DNA from: Mycolicibacterium malmesburyense
Lineage (GTDB): Bacteria > Actinomycetota > Actinomycetes > Mycobacteriales > Mycobacteriaceae
NCBI RefSeq assembly: GCF_001050015.1
Contig: NZ_CVTB01000266.1
Span: forward strand, 1-42,200
Direction of reading: 5' to 3'
DNA length: 42,200 nt
This document shows positions 7,788 to 19,888 of this stretch, piece after piece. The notes beneath the pieces are model-generated. The model was not told the origin of the DNA and did no database searches. It was given only the letters and a program-made list of their open reading frames with translations. Numbering within the stretch: the first letter of the stretch is position 1; each line of letters starts with the position of its first letter. A program made the translations under genes and the position numbers.

Positions 7788-7793
7788 CGTCGG

Positions 7794-8549
7794 GTGACTG
7801 ACGACATCCTGCTCATCGAGACCCAAGACCGCGTGCGGACGTTGACCCTGAACCGGCCGCAGTCGCGCAACGCGCTTTCGAGCGAACTGCGCAGGCGGTT
7901 CTACCGCGCCCTCGGTGACGCCCAGACCGACGGTGACGTCGACGTCGTGATCGTCACCGGCGCCGACCCGGTGTTCTGTGCGGGGTTGGACCTCAAAGAG
8001 CTGGGGGACACCACCGACCTGCCCGACATCTCGCCGAAGTGGCCGCCGATGGACAAGCCGGTGATCGGCGCGATCAACGGGGCGGCGGTGACCGGCGGCC
8101 TCGAGATCGCGCTGTACTGCGATGTGCTGATCGCCTCCGAGCACGCGCGATTCGCCGACACGCACGCCCGGGTCGGGCTGTTGCCGACCTGGGGGCTCTC
8201 GGTGCGGCTGCCGCAGAAGGTCGGCGTCGGAATGGCCCGTCGGATGAGCCTGACCGGGGACTATCTATCGGCCGAGGAGGCGCTGCGGACCGGGTTGGTC
8301 ACCCAGGTGGTGCCGCACGATCAGCTGATGCCGACGGCCCGACAGGTCGCGGCCTCGATCGTCGGCAACAATCAACGCGCGGTGCGGGCGCTGCTGGCCT
8401 CCTACCACCGCATCGACGAGTCGCAGACCAACGAGGGATTGTGGATCGAGGCGGCGTCGGCGCGGGAGTGGATGCGCACCGCCAGCGGCGACGACATCGC
8501 CGCCAACCGCGATGCCGTCCTGCAGCGAGGCCGCTCCCAGGTCCGCTGA
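7794..8549 (+). CDS. echA16: Enoyl-CoA hydratase/isomerase family protein, EchA16-like
   Basis: 251 residues of crotonase fold. NRPQSRNAL at 20-28, the CoA/oxyanion segment FCAGLDLKEL at 61-70 and INGAAVTGGLEIAL at 94-107 are all present, with one acidic residue at E104. The second catalytic acid of classical hydratases (rat Glu164) falls in FADTHARVGLLPT, where H124 stands in its place; the enzyme may therefore not be a simple 2-enoyl-CoA hydratase. The sequence and length recall M. tuberculosis EchA16 (Rv2831). GTG start with TAGGTT six bases upstream and no ribosome site, so probably leaderless. Role in fatty acid or sterol side-chain turnover is inferred. Confidence 0.82.
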   Translation: MTDDILLIETQDRVRTLTLNRPQSRNALSSELRRRFYRALGDAQTDGDVDVVIVTGADPVFCAGLDLKELGDTTDLPDISPKWPPMDKPVIGAINGAAVTGGLEIALYCDVLIASEHARFADTHARVGLLPTWGLSVRLPQKVGVGMARRMSLTGDYLSAEEALRTGLVTQVVPHDQLMPTARQVAASIVGNNQRAVRALLASYHRIDESQTNEGLWIEAASAREWMRTASGDDIAANRDAVLQRGRSQVR

Positions 8550-8559
8550 TCCTCCGACT

Positions 8560-8594
8560 CCGCGAACGTGCGTGTCGGCACGCCACACGCCGCG
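8560..8594 (+). repeat. Dispersed ~35-nt intergenic repeat, copy A
   Basis: Begins CCGCGAACGTGCGTGTC and ends CCACACGCCGCG. Shares its ends (CGCGA-C and ACACGCCGC) with the copies at 9244, 25839 and 39783. It lies between two plus-strand genes, just before the methyltransferase promoter. It is the most diverged copy. Confidence 0.55.
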
Positions 8595-8596
8595 CA

Positions 8597-8626
8597 TTTA
8601 CAGCAGTTTGCGCACCCTCATAGGCT
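8597..8626 (+). promoter_or_regulatory. Promoter for the methyltransferase gene
   Basis: -35-like TTTACA (8597-8602), 18-bp spacer, -10 TAGGCT (8621-8626), then six bases to the GTG at 8633. The predicted start of transcription coincides with the start codon, and no ribosome site precedes the GTG, so the message is probably leaderless. Confidence 0.55.
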
Positions 8627-8632
8627 GCGAAC

Positions 8633-9199
8633 GTGAACGAGGCGCATGAGTACTGCGGCAGCGAGGAATGGCGGCAGCTGATCCGCGAGGTGATCCTGCC
8701 GTGGGCGTTGGGTGAGATCGACCTCGGCGACGACGTTCTCGAGGTCGGACCCGGCTACGGCGCGACCACCGACGTGCTGAGCGAATCGGTGGGACGGCTG
8801 ACTTCGGTGGAGATCGACGACGAACTCGCGGCGATGCTGACCGATCGATTCGCCGGCGTGCCGACCGTCGATATCGTGCGCGGAGACGCGACGGCGCTGT
8901 CCTACGACGACGACCGCTTCACCGGCGCAGCGTGTTTCACGATGCTGCACCACGTCCCCACCGCCGAACTCCAGGACAAGCTGTTCGCCGAGGTCGCCCG
9001 CGTGCTGCGGCCCGGCGCGGCGCTGGTGGCCAGCGACAGCCTCGGCAGCGACGAGTTGGCAGTCGCGCACGAAGGCGACACCTACAACCCCGTCGACCCG
9101 GATACGTTGCCGGATCGGTTGGCAGCGGCGGGGTTTGACGATGTTCGGGTAAAGACGACGGAGTTCGGCTGGGCCGCGATCGCGCGGGTCCGCGCATAG
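8633..9199 (+). CDS. Class I SAM-dependent methyltransferase
   Basis: 188 residues. Motif I DDVLEVGPGYGATTD is at 33-47, the acidic end of strand 2 at VEIDDE (59-64), RGDATALSYDDDRF as motif II region (83-96), and the VLRPGAALVASDS segment as motif III. It would methylate a small molecule or lipid using S-adenosylmethionine; the acceptor cannot be told. The protein is short, with little beyond the Rossmann core (an N-terminal helical cap of about 30 residues). GTG start supported by the leaderless promoter geometry. It is monocistronic by position: repeats on both sides and a convergent gene next. Confidence 0.85.
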   Translation: MNEAHEYCGSEEWRQLIREVILPWALGEIDLGDDVLEVGPGYGATTDVLSESVGRLTSVEIDDELAAMLTDRFAGVPTVDIVRGDATALSYDDDRFTGAACFTMLHHVPTAELQDKLFAEVARVLRPGAALVASDSLGSDELAVAHEGDTYNPVDPDTLPDRLAAAGFDDVRVKTTEFGWAAIARVRA

Positions 9200-9243
9200 C
9201 GGGGCCGCTGACGCTCCGCGAGCGCCCGCATTGGCCAGGTTTT

Positions 9244-9278
9244 CGCGGCGTGTCGTGCGCAAACACGGTCGCTCGCGG
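9244..9278 (-). repeat. Dispersed ~35-nt intergenic repeat, copy B
   Basis: On the minus strand it reads CCGCGAGCGACCGTGTTTG then CGCACGACACGCCGCG, close to copy C base for base. It lies in the 101-bp gap between two convergent genes. The arms (CGCGAGCG and CGCCGCG) can pair imperfectly, so it could also act as a bidirectional terminator, although no T-run follows. Confidence 0.6.
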
Positions 9279-9300
9279 ATGGGCCCATGCCGGTAACGGG

Positions 9301-12110
<2,810 letters not shown>

Positions 12111-12141
12111 TTCTGCTCTTCGCGCAAGCGCTCGTCGCCCA

Positions 12142-14808
12142 CTAAGTGCGCTCCTTCTCGACGAGTTCGTAGGTCTCGATGACGTCGCCTTCCTTGATGT
12201 CGGAGTACGTCAGCGTCAGACCGCACTCGTAGCCCTCGCGGACCTCGGTGACATCGTCCTTCTCCCGGCGCAGTGACGACACGGTGAGGTTCTCGGCCAC
12301 CACGACGTTGTCGCGCAGCAGCCGGGCCTTCGCGTTGCGCCGCATGATCCCGGACTGGACGAGGCAGCCGGCGATGTTGCCGACCTTCGACGACCGGAAG
12401 ATCGCCCGGATCTCGGCGCGGCCGAGCTCCTTCTCCTCGTAGATCGGCTTGAGCATGCCCTTGAGCGCGGCCTCGATCTCGTCGATCGCCTGGTAGATGA
12501 TCGAGTAGTAGCGGATCTCGACGCCCTCGCGGTTGGCCAGCTCGGTGGCCTTGCCCTCGGCGCGGACGTTGAAGCCGATGATGATCGCATCCGATGCCGA
12601 CGCCAGGTTGACGTTGGTCTCGGTGACACCACCGACACCGCGGTCGATGACGCGCAGCTGCACCTCGTCGTCGACCTGGATGCCCAGCAGGGCCTCCTCG
12701 AGGGCCTCGACCGTACCGGCGTTGTCGCCCTTCAGAATCAGGTTCAGCTGGCTGGTCTCCTTCAGCGCCGAATCCAGATCCTCCAGGCTGATCCGCTTGC
12801 GGCTGCGCGCGGCCATGGCGTTGCGCTTGCGGGCGCTGCGCCGATCGGCGATCTGCCGCGCGATGCGGTCCTCGTCGACGACCAGGAAGTTGTCACCCGC
12901 GCCGGGCACGGACGTGAAGCCGATGACCTGGACGGGCCGCGACGGCAGCGCCTCGGCGACGTCCTCACCGTGCTCGTCGACCATGCGCCTGACACGGCCG
13001 TACGCGTCGCCGGCCACCACCGAGTCGCCGACCCGCAGCGTGCCGCGCTGGACCAGCACCGTGGCCACCGGGCCGCGGCCGCGGTCCAGGTGCGCCTCGA
13101 TCGCCACACCCTGGGCCTCCATGTCGGGGTTGGCCCGCAGGTCCAGTGCCGCGTCCGCGGTGAGGACCACGGCCTCCAGCAGCGCCTCGATGTTGGTGCC
13201 CTGCTTGGCGGAGATGTCGACGAACATCGTGTCGCCGCCGTAGTCCTCGGGGATCAGCCCGTACTCGGTGAGCTGGCCGCGGATCTTGGCCGGGTCGGCG
13301 CCTTCCTTGTCGATCTTGTTGACCGCCACCACGATCGGCACCTCGGCGGCCTGCGCGTGGTTGATCGCCTCCACCGTCTGCGGCATGACGCCGTCGTCGG
13401 CGGCGACCACCAGGATCGCGATGTCGGTGGCCTTCGCGCCGCGGGCACGCATGGCGGTGAACGCCTCGTGGCCCGGGGTGTCGATGAAGGTGATGGGCCG
13501 CACGGTGCCGTCGAGATCGACCTCGACCTGGTAGGCGCCGATGTGCTGGGTGATGCCGCCGGCCTCGCCCTCGCGGACGGTGGCGTTACGGATCGTGTCC
13601 AGCAGTCGCGTCTTGCCGTGGTCGACGTGGCCCATCACGGTGACCACCGGCGGACGGAACTCGAGGTCCTCTTCGCCGCCTTCGTCCTCGCCGTAGGTCA
13701 GGTCGAAGGACTCCAGCAGTTCGCGATCCTCGTCCTCCGGGGAGACGACCTGAACCTTGTAGTTCATCTCGCCGCCGAGCAGTTCGAGGATGTCGTCGCC
13801 GACCGACTGGGTCGCGGTGACCATCTCACCGAGGTTGAACAGTGCCTGCACCAGCGACGCCGGGTTGGCGTCGATCTTCTCGGCGAAGTCGCTCAGCGAG
13901 GCGCCGCGCGCCAGGCGGATGGTCTCGCCGTTGCCGTGCGGCAGGCGGACGCCACCGACGACCGGCGCCTGCATGTTCTCGTATTCGGCGCGTTTCGCCC
14001 TCTTCGACTTGCGTCCGCGCTTGGGCGCACCGCCGGGACGACCGAACGCGCCGGCCGCACCGCCGCGCTGGCCGGGGCGACCGCCGCGACCGCGGAAGCC
14101 GCCGCCGGCGGCGGGACCACCGCCGCGGTAGTTACCGCCGCCGCCACCGCCGCCGGGACGACCGCCCTGGCCGGCACCGGGACGCGGACCGCCGCCGCCG
14201 GGGCCGGGCCGCGGACCACCACCGGGGCGCGGGGGCCGGGGGCCGCCGGGACGCTGCGGCATGTTGCTCGGGGACATACCCGGGCGCGGGGTGCCGGGCC
14301 GCGGCCCACCGGGACCGGGCCGAGGACCTTGCGGCCGCGGGATCGGGCGATCGACGGGCTGCTGAGTCGAGAACGGGTTGTTGCCGACGCGCGGGACGCG
14401 CGGAGCGGGCTTGGGCGCGCTCGGCGACGGACCCGGACGCGGACCCGGACGAGCCGCCGGCGGGGCGGGCGTGGCCGGCGGGGCGGCCGCCGCGGGCGGC
14501 GCGACGGGCGGCGCCTCGGGAGCCGGCGCCGCAGGCTTGGGTGCGGGAGCCTTCGCCGGCTCCTGCGGGGTGCTCTTGGCGGGCGCGGCCGGTTTGGCTG
14601 TCGCCGCACCATTGCCGTCGGCTTTGACCTTTTCGGCGGCTTTTTTCCCGCCGCCGAAGGATTCGCGCAGCCGGCGCGCGACCGGGGCCTCCACGGTGGA
14701 GGACGCGGATTTGACGAATTCGCCCTGTTCGCTCAGGCGAGCGAGTACTTCCTTGCTGGTGACACCGAGTTCCTTGGCCAACTCGTGTACACGGGCCTTA
14801 CCTGCCAC
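12142..14808 (-). CDS. infB: Translation initiation factor IF-2
   Basis: 888 residues. The N-terminal IF2_N helix is [19 protein letters not shown] (8-26); a long low-complexity linker rich in A, P, G and R runs from about 65 to 280 ([15 protein letters not shown] runs); the GTPase starts near 392 with G1 GHVDHGKT, then G3 DTPGHEAF and G4 NKID, followed by EF-Tu-like domain 2 and the C-terminal fMet-tRNA binding domains. IF-2 recruits initiator tRNA to the 30S subunit and promotes subunit joining. Start GTG at 14806-14808 behind GGAGATGTA. The linker is glycine-richer than most, which is common in actinobacteria. Preceded by 78 bases after ylxR. Confidence 0.98.
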   Translation of the reverse strand: MAGKARVHELAKELGVTSKEVLARLSEQGEFVKSASSTVEAPVARRLRESFGGGKKAAEKVKADGNGAATAKPAAPAKSTPQEPAKAPAPKPAAPAPEAPPVAPPAAAAPPATPAPPAARPGPRPGPSPSAPKPAPRVPRVGNNPFSTQQPVDRPIPRPQGPRPGPGGPRPGTPRPGMSPSNMPQRPGGPRPPRPGGGPRPGPGGGGPRPGAGQGGRPGGGGGGGNYRGGGPAAGGGFRGRGGRPGQRGGAAGAFGRPGGAPKRGRKSKRAKRAEYENMQAPVVGGVRLPHGNGETIRLARGASLSDFAEKIDANPASLVQALFNLGEMVTATQSVGDDILELLGGEMNYKVQVVSPEDEDRELLESFDLTYGEDEGGEEDLEFRPPVVTVMGHVDHGKTRLLDTIRNATVREGEAGGITQHIGAYQVEVDLDGTVRPITFIDTPGHEAFTAMRARGAKATDIAILVVAADDGVMPQTVEAINHAQAAEVPIVVAVNKIDKEGADPAKIRGQLTEYGLIPEDYGGDTMFVDISAKQGTNIEALLEAVVLTADAALDLRANPDMEAQGVAIEAHLDRGRGPVATVLVQRGTLRVGDSVVAGDAYGRVRRMVDEHGEDVAEALPSRPVQVIGFTSVPGAGDNFLVVDEDRIARQIADRRSARKRNAMAARSRKRISLEDLDSALKETSQLNLILKGDNAGTVEALEEALLGIQVDDEVQLRVIDRGVGGVTETNVNLASASDAIIIGFNVRAEGKATELANREGVEIRYYSIIYQAIDEIEAALKGMLKPIYEEKELGRAEIRAIFRSSKVGNIAGCLVQSGIMRRNAKARLLRDNVVVAENLTVSSLRREKDDVTEVREGYECGLTLTYSDIKEGDVIETYELVEKERT

Positions 14809-14886
14809 TACATCTCCATCTCTAGAGGCGTCAGCGGTGGTAGGCGCCGCGCCTCGGGTTAGCTATGACGCATGGTCATCGGGACT

Positions 14887-15297
14887 TCACGGTGTGCTCA
14901 TGTTCTTCGCTACCTGTTCTGTTGCCGGGAGGTCGGGCGGGTCCGCACTGCTCACAGTGCCGACATACTCGATCACCGCGGATACGTCCGGTGAACCGGT
15001 GATGCGCAGCGCTCGACCGAACGCTCGCCGCCGAATCGCCGCCTCGAGGCACTGAGGAGTGGGATGCAGCCATGCACCCCGCCCCGGCAGCTTTCTCGCC
15101 GGGTCAACGGTGACGGTGCTGAGAGGATTCCCAGCCCCATCGACGTTGCCGACAGCGACCACCCGAAGCAGTTCGACGGCCAGCTCTCGTTTTCGGCAAC
15201 CAACGCAGGTCCGCACCGGTCCGACAGGATCGTCGGGGCTGCGTCGTTGCGCCGAAGCCGAAGTCTCGCGCTGGATCACGAGTGAGTCTACCGTCAC
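14887..15297 (-). CDS. ylxR: YlxR family RNA-binding/nucleoid-associated protein
   Basis: 136 residues from GTG 15295-15297; a second GTG at 15277-15279 gives 130. The family core is clear: RTCVGCRKRE (29-38), LLRVVAV, and LPGRGAWLHP with a following cysteine (QCLEAAIRRRAFGRAL). YlxR is a small basic protein always near nusA and infB, with reported RNA binding and roles in transcription control. The N-terminal 28 residues are not conserved and make the exact start uncertain. The gene sits 59 bases after nusA and 78 before infB in the operon. Confidence 0.88.
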   Translation of the reverse strand: MTVDSLVIQRETSASAQRRSPDDPVGPVRTCVGCRKRELAVELLRVVAVGNVDGAGNPLSTVTVDPARKLPGRGAWLHPTPQCLEAAIRRRAFGRALRITGSPDVSAVIEYVGTVSSADPPDLPATEQVAKNMSTP

Positions 15298-15356
15298 TGC
15301 CGCTGGTATTTGAAATGGCTGCGCTGGTCGGCGTGGACACGCGCGACCGTCGGCGC

Positions 15357-16400
15357 TTACCGGTCCCCCACGGCGCCGCGGGCCGCGTCTTGGTCAGGCT
15401 CTCCCGCCCCGGCCGGGGGCGCGTCGCTGCGGATGTCGATGCGCCAGCCGGTGAGCCGGGCCGCCAACCGGGCGTTCTGCCCCTCCTTGCCGATGGCCAG
15501 CGACAGCTGGAAGTCGGGCACGACGACGCGGGCCGCGCGGGCCGCCTCGTCGATGACCGTCACCGAGACCACCTTGGCCGGTGAGAGCGCGTTGGCCACG
15601 AACTTCGCCGGGTCCGGGTCGTAGTCGATGATGTCGATCTTCTCGCCCGACAGCTCACTCATGACGTTGCGCACCCGCTGACCCATCGGCCCGATGCACG
15701 CTCCTTTGGCGTTGAGGCCCGGCACCCGCGAGGTGACCGCGATCTTCGAGCGGTGACCGGCCTCCCTGGCGACCGCCACGATCTCGACCGAGCCTTCGGC
15801 GATCTCGGGCACCTCCAGCGAGAACAGCTTGCGCACCAGGTTCGGGTGTGTGCGCGACAGCGTGATCAGCGGTTCCCGCGCGCCGCGACTGACGCCGACG
15901 ACGTAGCAGCGCAACCGGTCGCCGTGTTCGTAGCGCTCGCCGGGAACCTGCTCGGCGGCCGGGATGACGCCCTCGGACCCCTTGGTCTCGCTGCCCATCC
16001 GGACCACGACCAGACCGCGGGCGTTGGCCCGCGCATCGCGCTGGATCACCCCGCCCACGATGTCGCCCTCGCGGGCGGAGAACTCGCCGTAGGTCTTCTC
16101 GTTCTCGGCGTCGCGGAATCTCTGCAGCATCACCTGGCGCGCCGTCGTCGCGGCGACGCGGCCGAATCCCTCTGGGGTGTCGTCCCATTCGCTGATCGTG
16201 TTGCCGTCCTCGTCCAGCTCGGACGCGATGACCTTGACCTCACCGGTCTTGCGGTCGATCTCGATGCGGGCCTCGGCGGCGTGCCCCTGTGTGTGTCGAT
16301 AGGCGGTCAGCAGAGCGGATTTGATGGTCTCGACGAGTTCGCCCACCGGAATTCCGCGGTCGACCTCGATGGCGTGCAGCGCGGCCATGTCGATGTTCAC
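15357..16400 (-). CDS. nusA: Transcription termination/antitermination factor NusA
   Basis: 347 residues, the short actinobacterial form without C-terminal acidic repeats. N-terminal RNA polymerase binding domain 1-105 ([18 protein letters not shown] at 19-36), S1 domain with [12 protein letters not shown] (about 110-180), then two KH domains ([25 protein letters not shown] near 219-255 and [19 protein letters not shown] near 303-321). It modulates pausing, termination and rRNA antitermination. GTG start at 16398-16400 overlaps the rimP stop as GTGA, so translation is coupled. Confidence 0.97.
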   Translation of the reverse strand: MNIDMAALHAIEVDRGIPVGELVETIKSALLTAYRHTQGHAAEARIEIDRKTGEVKVIASELDEDGNTISEWDDTPEGFGRVAATTARQVMLQRFRDAENEKTYGEFSAREGDIVGGVIQRDARANARGLVVVRMGSETKGSEGVIPAAEQVPGERYEHGDRLRCYVVGVSRGAREPLITLSRTHPNLVRKLFSLEVPEIAEGSVEIVAVAREAGHRSKIAVTSRVPGLNAKGACIGPMGQRVRNVMSELSGEKIDIIDYDPDPAKFVANALSPAKVVSVTVIDEAARAARVVVPDFQLSLAIGKEGQNARLAARLTGWRIDIRSDAPPAGAGEPDQDAARGAVGDR

Positions 16401-16936
16401 GCCGAAGCCCCCTTCCCAGATTGGCCGACCAGCTCCAGCTCTCGCGGATTGGGAGGCGAGAATTCAACTTGCACAACAGCTTTGGAGATGCCATCCAACG
16501 GCAGCTCACGAACGGAGAAGCCGGCCTGGCGCCCGGCCCGCACCACCAGACGCACGACACCCTCGCGGGTTTCGCCGATCCTGCCGGTGAGTTGGGTGCC
16601 GTCGGACAACGTCAGTTCGACCTTGCGGCCCCGTGCGCGGCGGTAGTGCTTCTCGGCGGTCAACGGCCGGTCCACCCCGGGCGAGGTGACCTCCAGGACA
16701 TAGGGCGCCCATCGGGCGTCGGCCTCGTCGAGCAAGGCGGAAGCGGTTCGGGACAGCTGGGCGATCGAATCGAGGTCGAGGCCGTCGTCCCCGTCGGCCA
16801 CCACCGTGATGCGCGGCGGGCGCGCGGCCGGATCGACGGTCACGTCCTCTATTTCGTAACCGGCGCGCGCGAACTCGCCGTCGAGTAGCTCGATCACCTC
16901 TTTCTGCGACGGCAATCCCGCAGAACGCTCCGTCAC
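16397..16936 (-). CDS. rimP: Ribosome maturation factor RimP
   Basis: 179 residues. Two domains as in the family: N-terminal alpha/beta part with [20 protein letters not shown] (25-44) and [12 protein letters not shown] (the hallmark S-P-G-x-D-R-P-L, near 101-112), then an SH3-like barrel. RimP binds the 30S precursor and is needed for its maturation. The GTG at 16934-16936 is chosen because GAGGAG lies just upstream and the length matches the family; the open frame continues upstream without support. First gene of the nusA operon. Confidence 0.95.
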   Translation of the reverse strand: MTERSAGLPSQKEVIELLDGEFARAGYEIEDVTVDPAARPPRITVVADGDDGLDLDSIAQLSRTASALLDEADARWAPYVLEVTSPGVDRPLTAEKHYRRARGRKVELTLSDGTQLTGRIGETREGVVRLVVRAGRQAGFSVRELPLDGISKAVVQVEFSPPNPRELELVGQSGKGASA

Positions 16937-17001
16937 GGCGAGCTCCTCGTCTTGAGTTGTCCGGACTCGATCCCGGCGACACACCCTGGAACCGACACTC
17001 C

Positions 17002-17028
17002 ACGATACGCCAGCACCGGCGCGGTAAA
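17002..17028 (-). promoter_or_regulatory. Candidate promoter of the rimP-nusA operon
   Basis: On the minus strand, TTTACC (17023-17028) and TATCGT (17002-17007) are separated by 15 bp, about 60 bp before the rimP GTG. The -10 fits TANNNT; the spacing is shorter than ideal, so this is tentative. Confidence 0.35.
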
Positions 17029-17068
17029 CGCCAAACGAACGCCGATGCGAAGACGGCGCAATGGCAAG

Positions 17069-17578
17069 ATGTTGCTCGTGCCGAGCCCCCCGCCGACCAT
17101 CACCAGGAGACGCGTATTGGCCTCGGCCGCGGCATTGGCGCTGGTGGGCGCGACCGCGGCGGCCTGCGGCTCCCTGCCCCCGCCCCCGGAAATCGACGAA
17201 CTCGCAGCTCAACTCGACCGGGCCCGCGCCGACAGCCAGCTCGCCACCGACGCCGCGGCCAACGAGCGCGGTAACGTCGCGCAGGCGTTGACGGCGGTGG
17301 CCGCCGAACGTGCGGCGCACGCCCAGGCGCTGTCGGACGAACTGGTCCGGCTGCGCGGCGAGGAGGCGCCCACCTCGACCCCGACCAGCACCACCGCCGA
17401 GCCGGCGAAGCCGCCCACCGTCAAGGACGCCGTTAACGCGCTGCGGGTCTCGGCGAAAAGCGCCACCGAACTGGCCGCCAAGCTCGACGGCTACCGCGCG
17501 GGACTGCTCGCGTCCATCGCCGCTGCGTGCACGGCCGCGTACACCGTGGCGCTCGCCGGGCCGGAGAAGTCGCGATGA
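17069..17578 (+). CDS. Exported coiled-coil protein, putative lipoprotein
   Basis: 169 residues from the ATG at 17069 (a GTG at 17078 is possible). [22 protein letters not shown] (12-33) is a signal segment with a twin-arginine-like RRR and a cysteine at 33 in a weak lipobox (A-A-A-C rather than L-A-G-C). [21 protein letters not shown] and the following heptad-like Ala/Glu-rich stretch (38-100) look like a coiled coil, then a Pro/Thr linker and another helical part. It corresponds by position to M. tuberculosis Rv2843, of unknown role. The stop overlaps the next ATG (ATGA), so it is coupled to the DUF4439 protein and the two may work together at the envelope. Confidence 0.72.
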   Translation: MLLVPSPPPTITRRRVLASAAALALVGATAAACGSLPPPPEIDELAAQLDRARADSQLATDAAANERGNVAQALTAVAAERAAHAQALSDELVRLRGEEAPTSTPTSTTAEPAKPPTVKDAVNALRVSAKSATELAAKLDGYRAGLLASIAAACTAAYTVALAGPEKSR

Positions 17579-18042
17579 CGTCGGCGGAGCCCACCCCGAC
17601 GAGGCCGTCGGACGCCGCGGACGGCGCGCTCTACGACGCGGTGGCCACCGAGCACGCGACCATTTACGGCTACGGCATCGTGTCGGCGCACTCCACGCCC
17701 GAGGACAACAGCCTGGTGTCGAAATCGATGGCCGAGCACCGTGAACGCCGCGAGACCGGGCTCAAGATGCTGGCCGACCGGTCGATCGCGGGCCCCCTGC
17801 CCGCGGCCGGCTATCAGCTGCCGATGGAGGTCGAGACTCCCACCGACGCCGCCAAACTGGCGGTCCGGATGGAAGAGGACGCGGCCGTCGCGTGGCGCGC
17901 GGTGGTCGAGCAGGCCACCTCCGAACAGGAACGGGCCTTCGGCGTGACCGCGCTGACGCAGTCTGCGGTGACGGCGGCGCGCTGGAGCCAGGTGCTCGGC
18001 ACGACGCCGGTCACGGTGCCGTTTCCGGGCGGCAGCGAGTAG
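17575..18042 (+). CDS. DUF4439 ferritin-like protein
   Basis: 155 residues, nearly all helical. [22 protein letters not shown] (18-39) and [22 protein letters not shown] (46-67) carry the E..H and E-H spaced acids and histidines of a ferritin-like four-helix bundle, and further E residues follow in helices 3 and 4. Whether a metal pair is bound cannot be decided from sequence. It corresponds in position to Rv2844. ATG at 17575, coupled to the upstream exported coiled-coil gene. No signal peptide of its own. Convergent with proS. Confidence 0.8.
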   Translation: MTSAEPTPTRPSDAADGALYDAVATEHATIYGYGIVSAHSTPEDNSLVSKSMAEHRERRETGLKMLADRSIAGPLPAAGYQLPMEVETPTDAAKLAVRMEEDAAVAWRAVVEQATSEQERAFGVTALTQSAVTAARWSQVLGTTPVTVPFPGGSE

Positions 18043-18060
18043 CTCCTCAGGTCGCTGCCG

Positions 18061-18081
18061 AGTGTGGGCTTATGCCACGCT
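18061..18081. terminator. Stem-loop between convergent DUF4439 gene and proS
   Basis: AGTGTGG (18061-18067) pairs with CCACGCT (18075-18081) around a 7-base loop GCTTATG: seven pairs, one of them G-U. It sits 19 bases after the DUF4439 stop. There is no T-run, which is usual for mycobacterial terminators. Confidence 0.45.
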
Positions 18082-18094
18082 TCGGCCGCTTCAG

Positions 18095-18117
18095 GCGAGC
18101 GGGTAACCCACGTTCGC
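18095..18117. terminator. Inverted repeat next to the proS stop
   Basis: GCGA (18095-18098) with TCGC (18114-18117) flank GGGT-A-ACCC (18101-18109). It ends two bases from the proS stop and may serve the proS transcript. Weak: the inner loop is too small, and no T-run follows. Confidence 0.25.
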
Positions 18118-18118
18118 G

Positions 18119-19861
18119 CTAGGACCGCAGGGCGGCGACAATCGCGTCGGCCGCGCCGTCGACGGCGACCTCGCGCGTCTCTCCGGTGAACCGGTTCCGA
18201 AGCTCGACGACGCCGTTGCCCCAGCCGCGGCCGACCACGACGATCCACGGAACACCGAGCAGTTCGGCGTCCTTGAACTTCACCCCGGGCGAGGCGGTGC
18301 GGTCGTCGAGCAGCACGTCGACGCCGAGCCGATCCAGCTCGGCGGCCAGCTCCTCTGCCCCGGTCCGCGCGGCGGCGTCCTTGTTCGCGATGACGAGGTG
18401 GACGTCGAACGGCGACACCTGCGACGGCCAGCGCAGGCCAAGGTCGTCGTGGTGTTGTTCGGCGATGACGGCGACCAGCCGCGACACCCCGATGCCGTAG
18501 GAGCCCATCGTCAACCGGACCGGCTTGCCGTTCTCGCCGAGCACGTCGACCTCGAACGCGTCGGTGTACTTGCGGCCCAATTGGAAGATATGGCCGATCT
18601 CGATACCGCGCGCGCTCACCAGCGGCCCCGCCCCGTCCGGGGACGGGTCGCCGTCGCGCACCTCGGCGGCCTCGATCGTGCCGTCGGCGACGAAGTCGCG
18701 CCCGGCGACCAGGTCCACGACGTGCCTGCCGGGTTCGTCGGCGCCGGTGATCCACGACGTGCCGTCGACCACCCGCGGATCGACCAGGTAGCGAACACCG
18801 TTGGCCAGCAACGCTTTCGGGCCGATATAACCCTTGGCGAGGAACGGGTACCTGGCGAAATCGGCGTCGTCGAGTAACGCGTACTCGGCCGGTTCGAGCG
18901 CCGCGCCGAGCCGTTTGTCGTCGACCTCACGGTCGCCGGGCACGCCGACGCCCAGCAGTTCCCAGTCGCCGCCGGGCAGGCGGGTCTTCAGCATGACGTT
19001 CTTGAGGGTGTCGGCCGCGGTGACCGTGCGGTCGAGCGTCGCGTTGGCCCAGTCGACCAGCGTGGCGATCGTCGGGGTGCCCGGGGTGTCGTAGACCTTG
19101 GCCTCGGGCCGGCCGTCGATCGGCACCGCCTCGGGAGCGGCGGTGGTGACGGCTTCGACGTTGGCGGCGAAGCCCGACTCCAGGCAGCGCACGAAGGTGT
19201 CCTCGCCGATCTCGCTCTCGGCCAGGAACTCCTCGGACGCGCTGCCGCCCATCGCGCCCGACACCGCCGAGACGATCACGTAGCGCACGCCGAGCCGGTC
19301 GAAGATCCGTTGATAGGCCCCGCGGTGGGCCTCGTACTGCGCCCGCAAGCCGTCGTCGTCGACGTCGAACGAATACGAATCCTTCATCACGAACTCGCGG
19401 CCACGCAGGATCCCGGCGCGCGGGCGGGCCTCGTCGCGGTACTTGGTCTGGATCTGGAACAGCAGCAGCGGGAAGTCCTTGTAGCTGCTGTACTCCCCCT
19501 TCACCGTCAGGGCGAAGAACTCTTCGTGGGTCGGGCCCAGCATGTAGTCGTTGCGGCGGCGGTCCTGCAGCCGGAACACCCCGTCGCCGTACTCGGTCCA
19601 GCGGTTCGTCGTCTCGTAGGGCGCCCTGGGCAGCAGCGCGGGGAACAGAATCTCCTGGCCGCCGATGGCCGTCATCTCGGAGCGGACGACGTCTTCGATC
19701 CTGCGCAGCACCCGCAGCCCCAGCGGTAGCCAGCTGAAGAGCCCGGGACCGACCGGCCGGATGTAGCCGGCGCGGATCAACAGTTTGTGGCTGGGCACTT
19801 CGGCGTCGGCGGGATCGTCGCGCAGGGTGCGCAGAAACAGCTCCGACATGCGGGTGATCAC
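18119..19861 (-). CDS. proS: Prolyl-tRNA synthetase, bacterial type
   Basis: 580 residues. Class II core: [21 protein letters not shown] (motif 1 region), [30 protein letters not shown] (motif 2), [25 protein letters not shown], and [13 protein letters not shown] (motif 3); a YbaK-type editing insertion lies at about 225-385; the anticodon domain is C-terminal ([26 protein letters not shown]). It charges tRNA-Pro and edits Ala-tRNA-Pro. The GTG at 19859-19861 (V-I-T-R-M-S-E-L) is chosen over a TTG three codons upstream because TAAGGT at 19870-19875 sits eight bases before it as a possible leaderless promoter and the M. tuberculosis protein starts at the same residue. An ATG at 19849 is also possible. 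Confidence 0.96.
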   Translation of the reverse strand: MITRMSELFLRTLRDDPADAEVPSHKLLIRAGYIRPVGPGLFSWLPLGLRVLRRIEDVVRSEMTAIGGQEILFPALLPRAPYETTNRWTEYGDGVFRLQDRRRNDYMLGPTHEEFFALTVKGEYSSYKDFPLLLFQIQTKYRDEARPRAGILRGREFVMKDSYSFDVDDDGLRAQYEAHRGAYQRIFDRLGVRYVIVSAVSGAMGGSASEEFLAESEIGEDTFVRCLESGFAANVEAVTTAAPEAVPIDGRPEAKVYDTPGTPTIATLVDWANATLDRTVTAADTLKNVMLKTRLPGGDWELLGVGVPGDREVDDKRLGAALEPAEYALLDDADFARYPFLAKGYIGPKALLANGVRYLVDPRVVDGTSWITGADEPGRHVVDLVAGRDFVADGTIEAAEVRDGDPSPDGAGPLVSARGIEIGHIFQLGRKYTDAFEVDVLGENGKPVRLTMGSYGIGVSRLVAVIAEQHHDDLGLRWPSQVSPFDVHLVIANKDAAARTGAEELAAELDRLGVDVLLDDRTASPGVKFKDAELLGVPWIVVVGRGWGNGVVELRNRFTGETREVAVDGAADAIVAALRS

Positions 19862-19888
19862 AGCCGACAACCTTACTGACCGCGCGGG

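Noticed and set aside
12970..14862. Long open frame (about 630 codons) antisense to infB
   Set aside because: Low-complexity, Arg/Gly/Ala/Asp-rich translation with no family motif; it mirrors the IF-2 coding frame in GC-rich DNA.
17069..17180. Definite Tat lipoprotein
   Set aside because: RRR and a Cys are present, but the lipobox is weak; recorded as putative.
19862..19888. T-box leader of proS
   Set aside because: Only 27 bases separate it from the upstream gene; no room for a leader.
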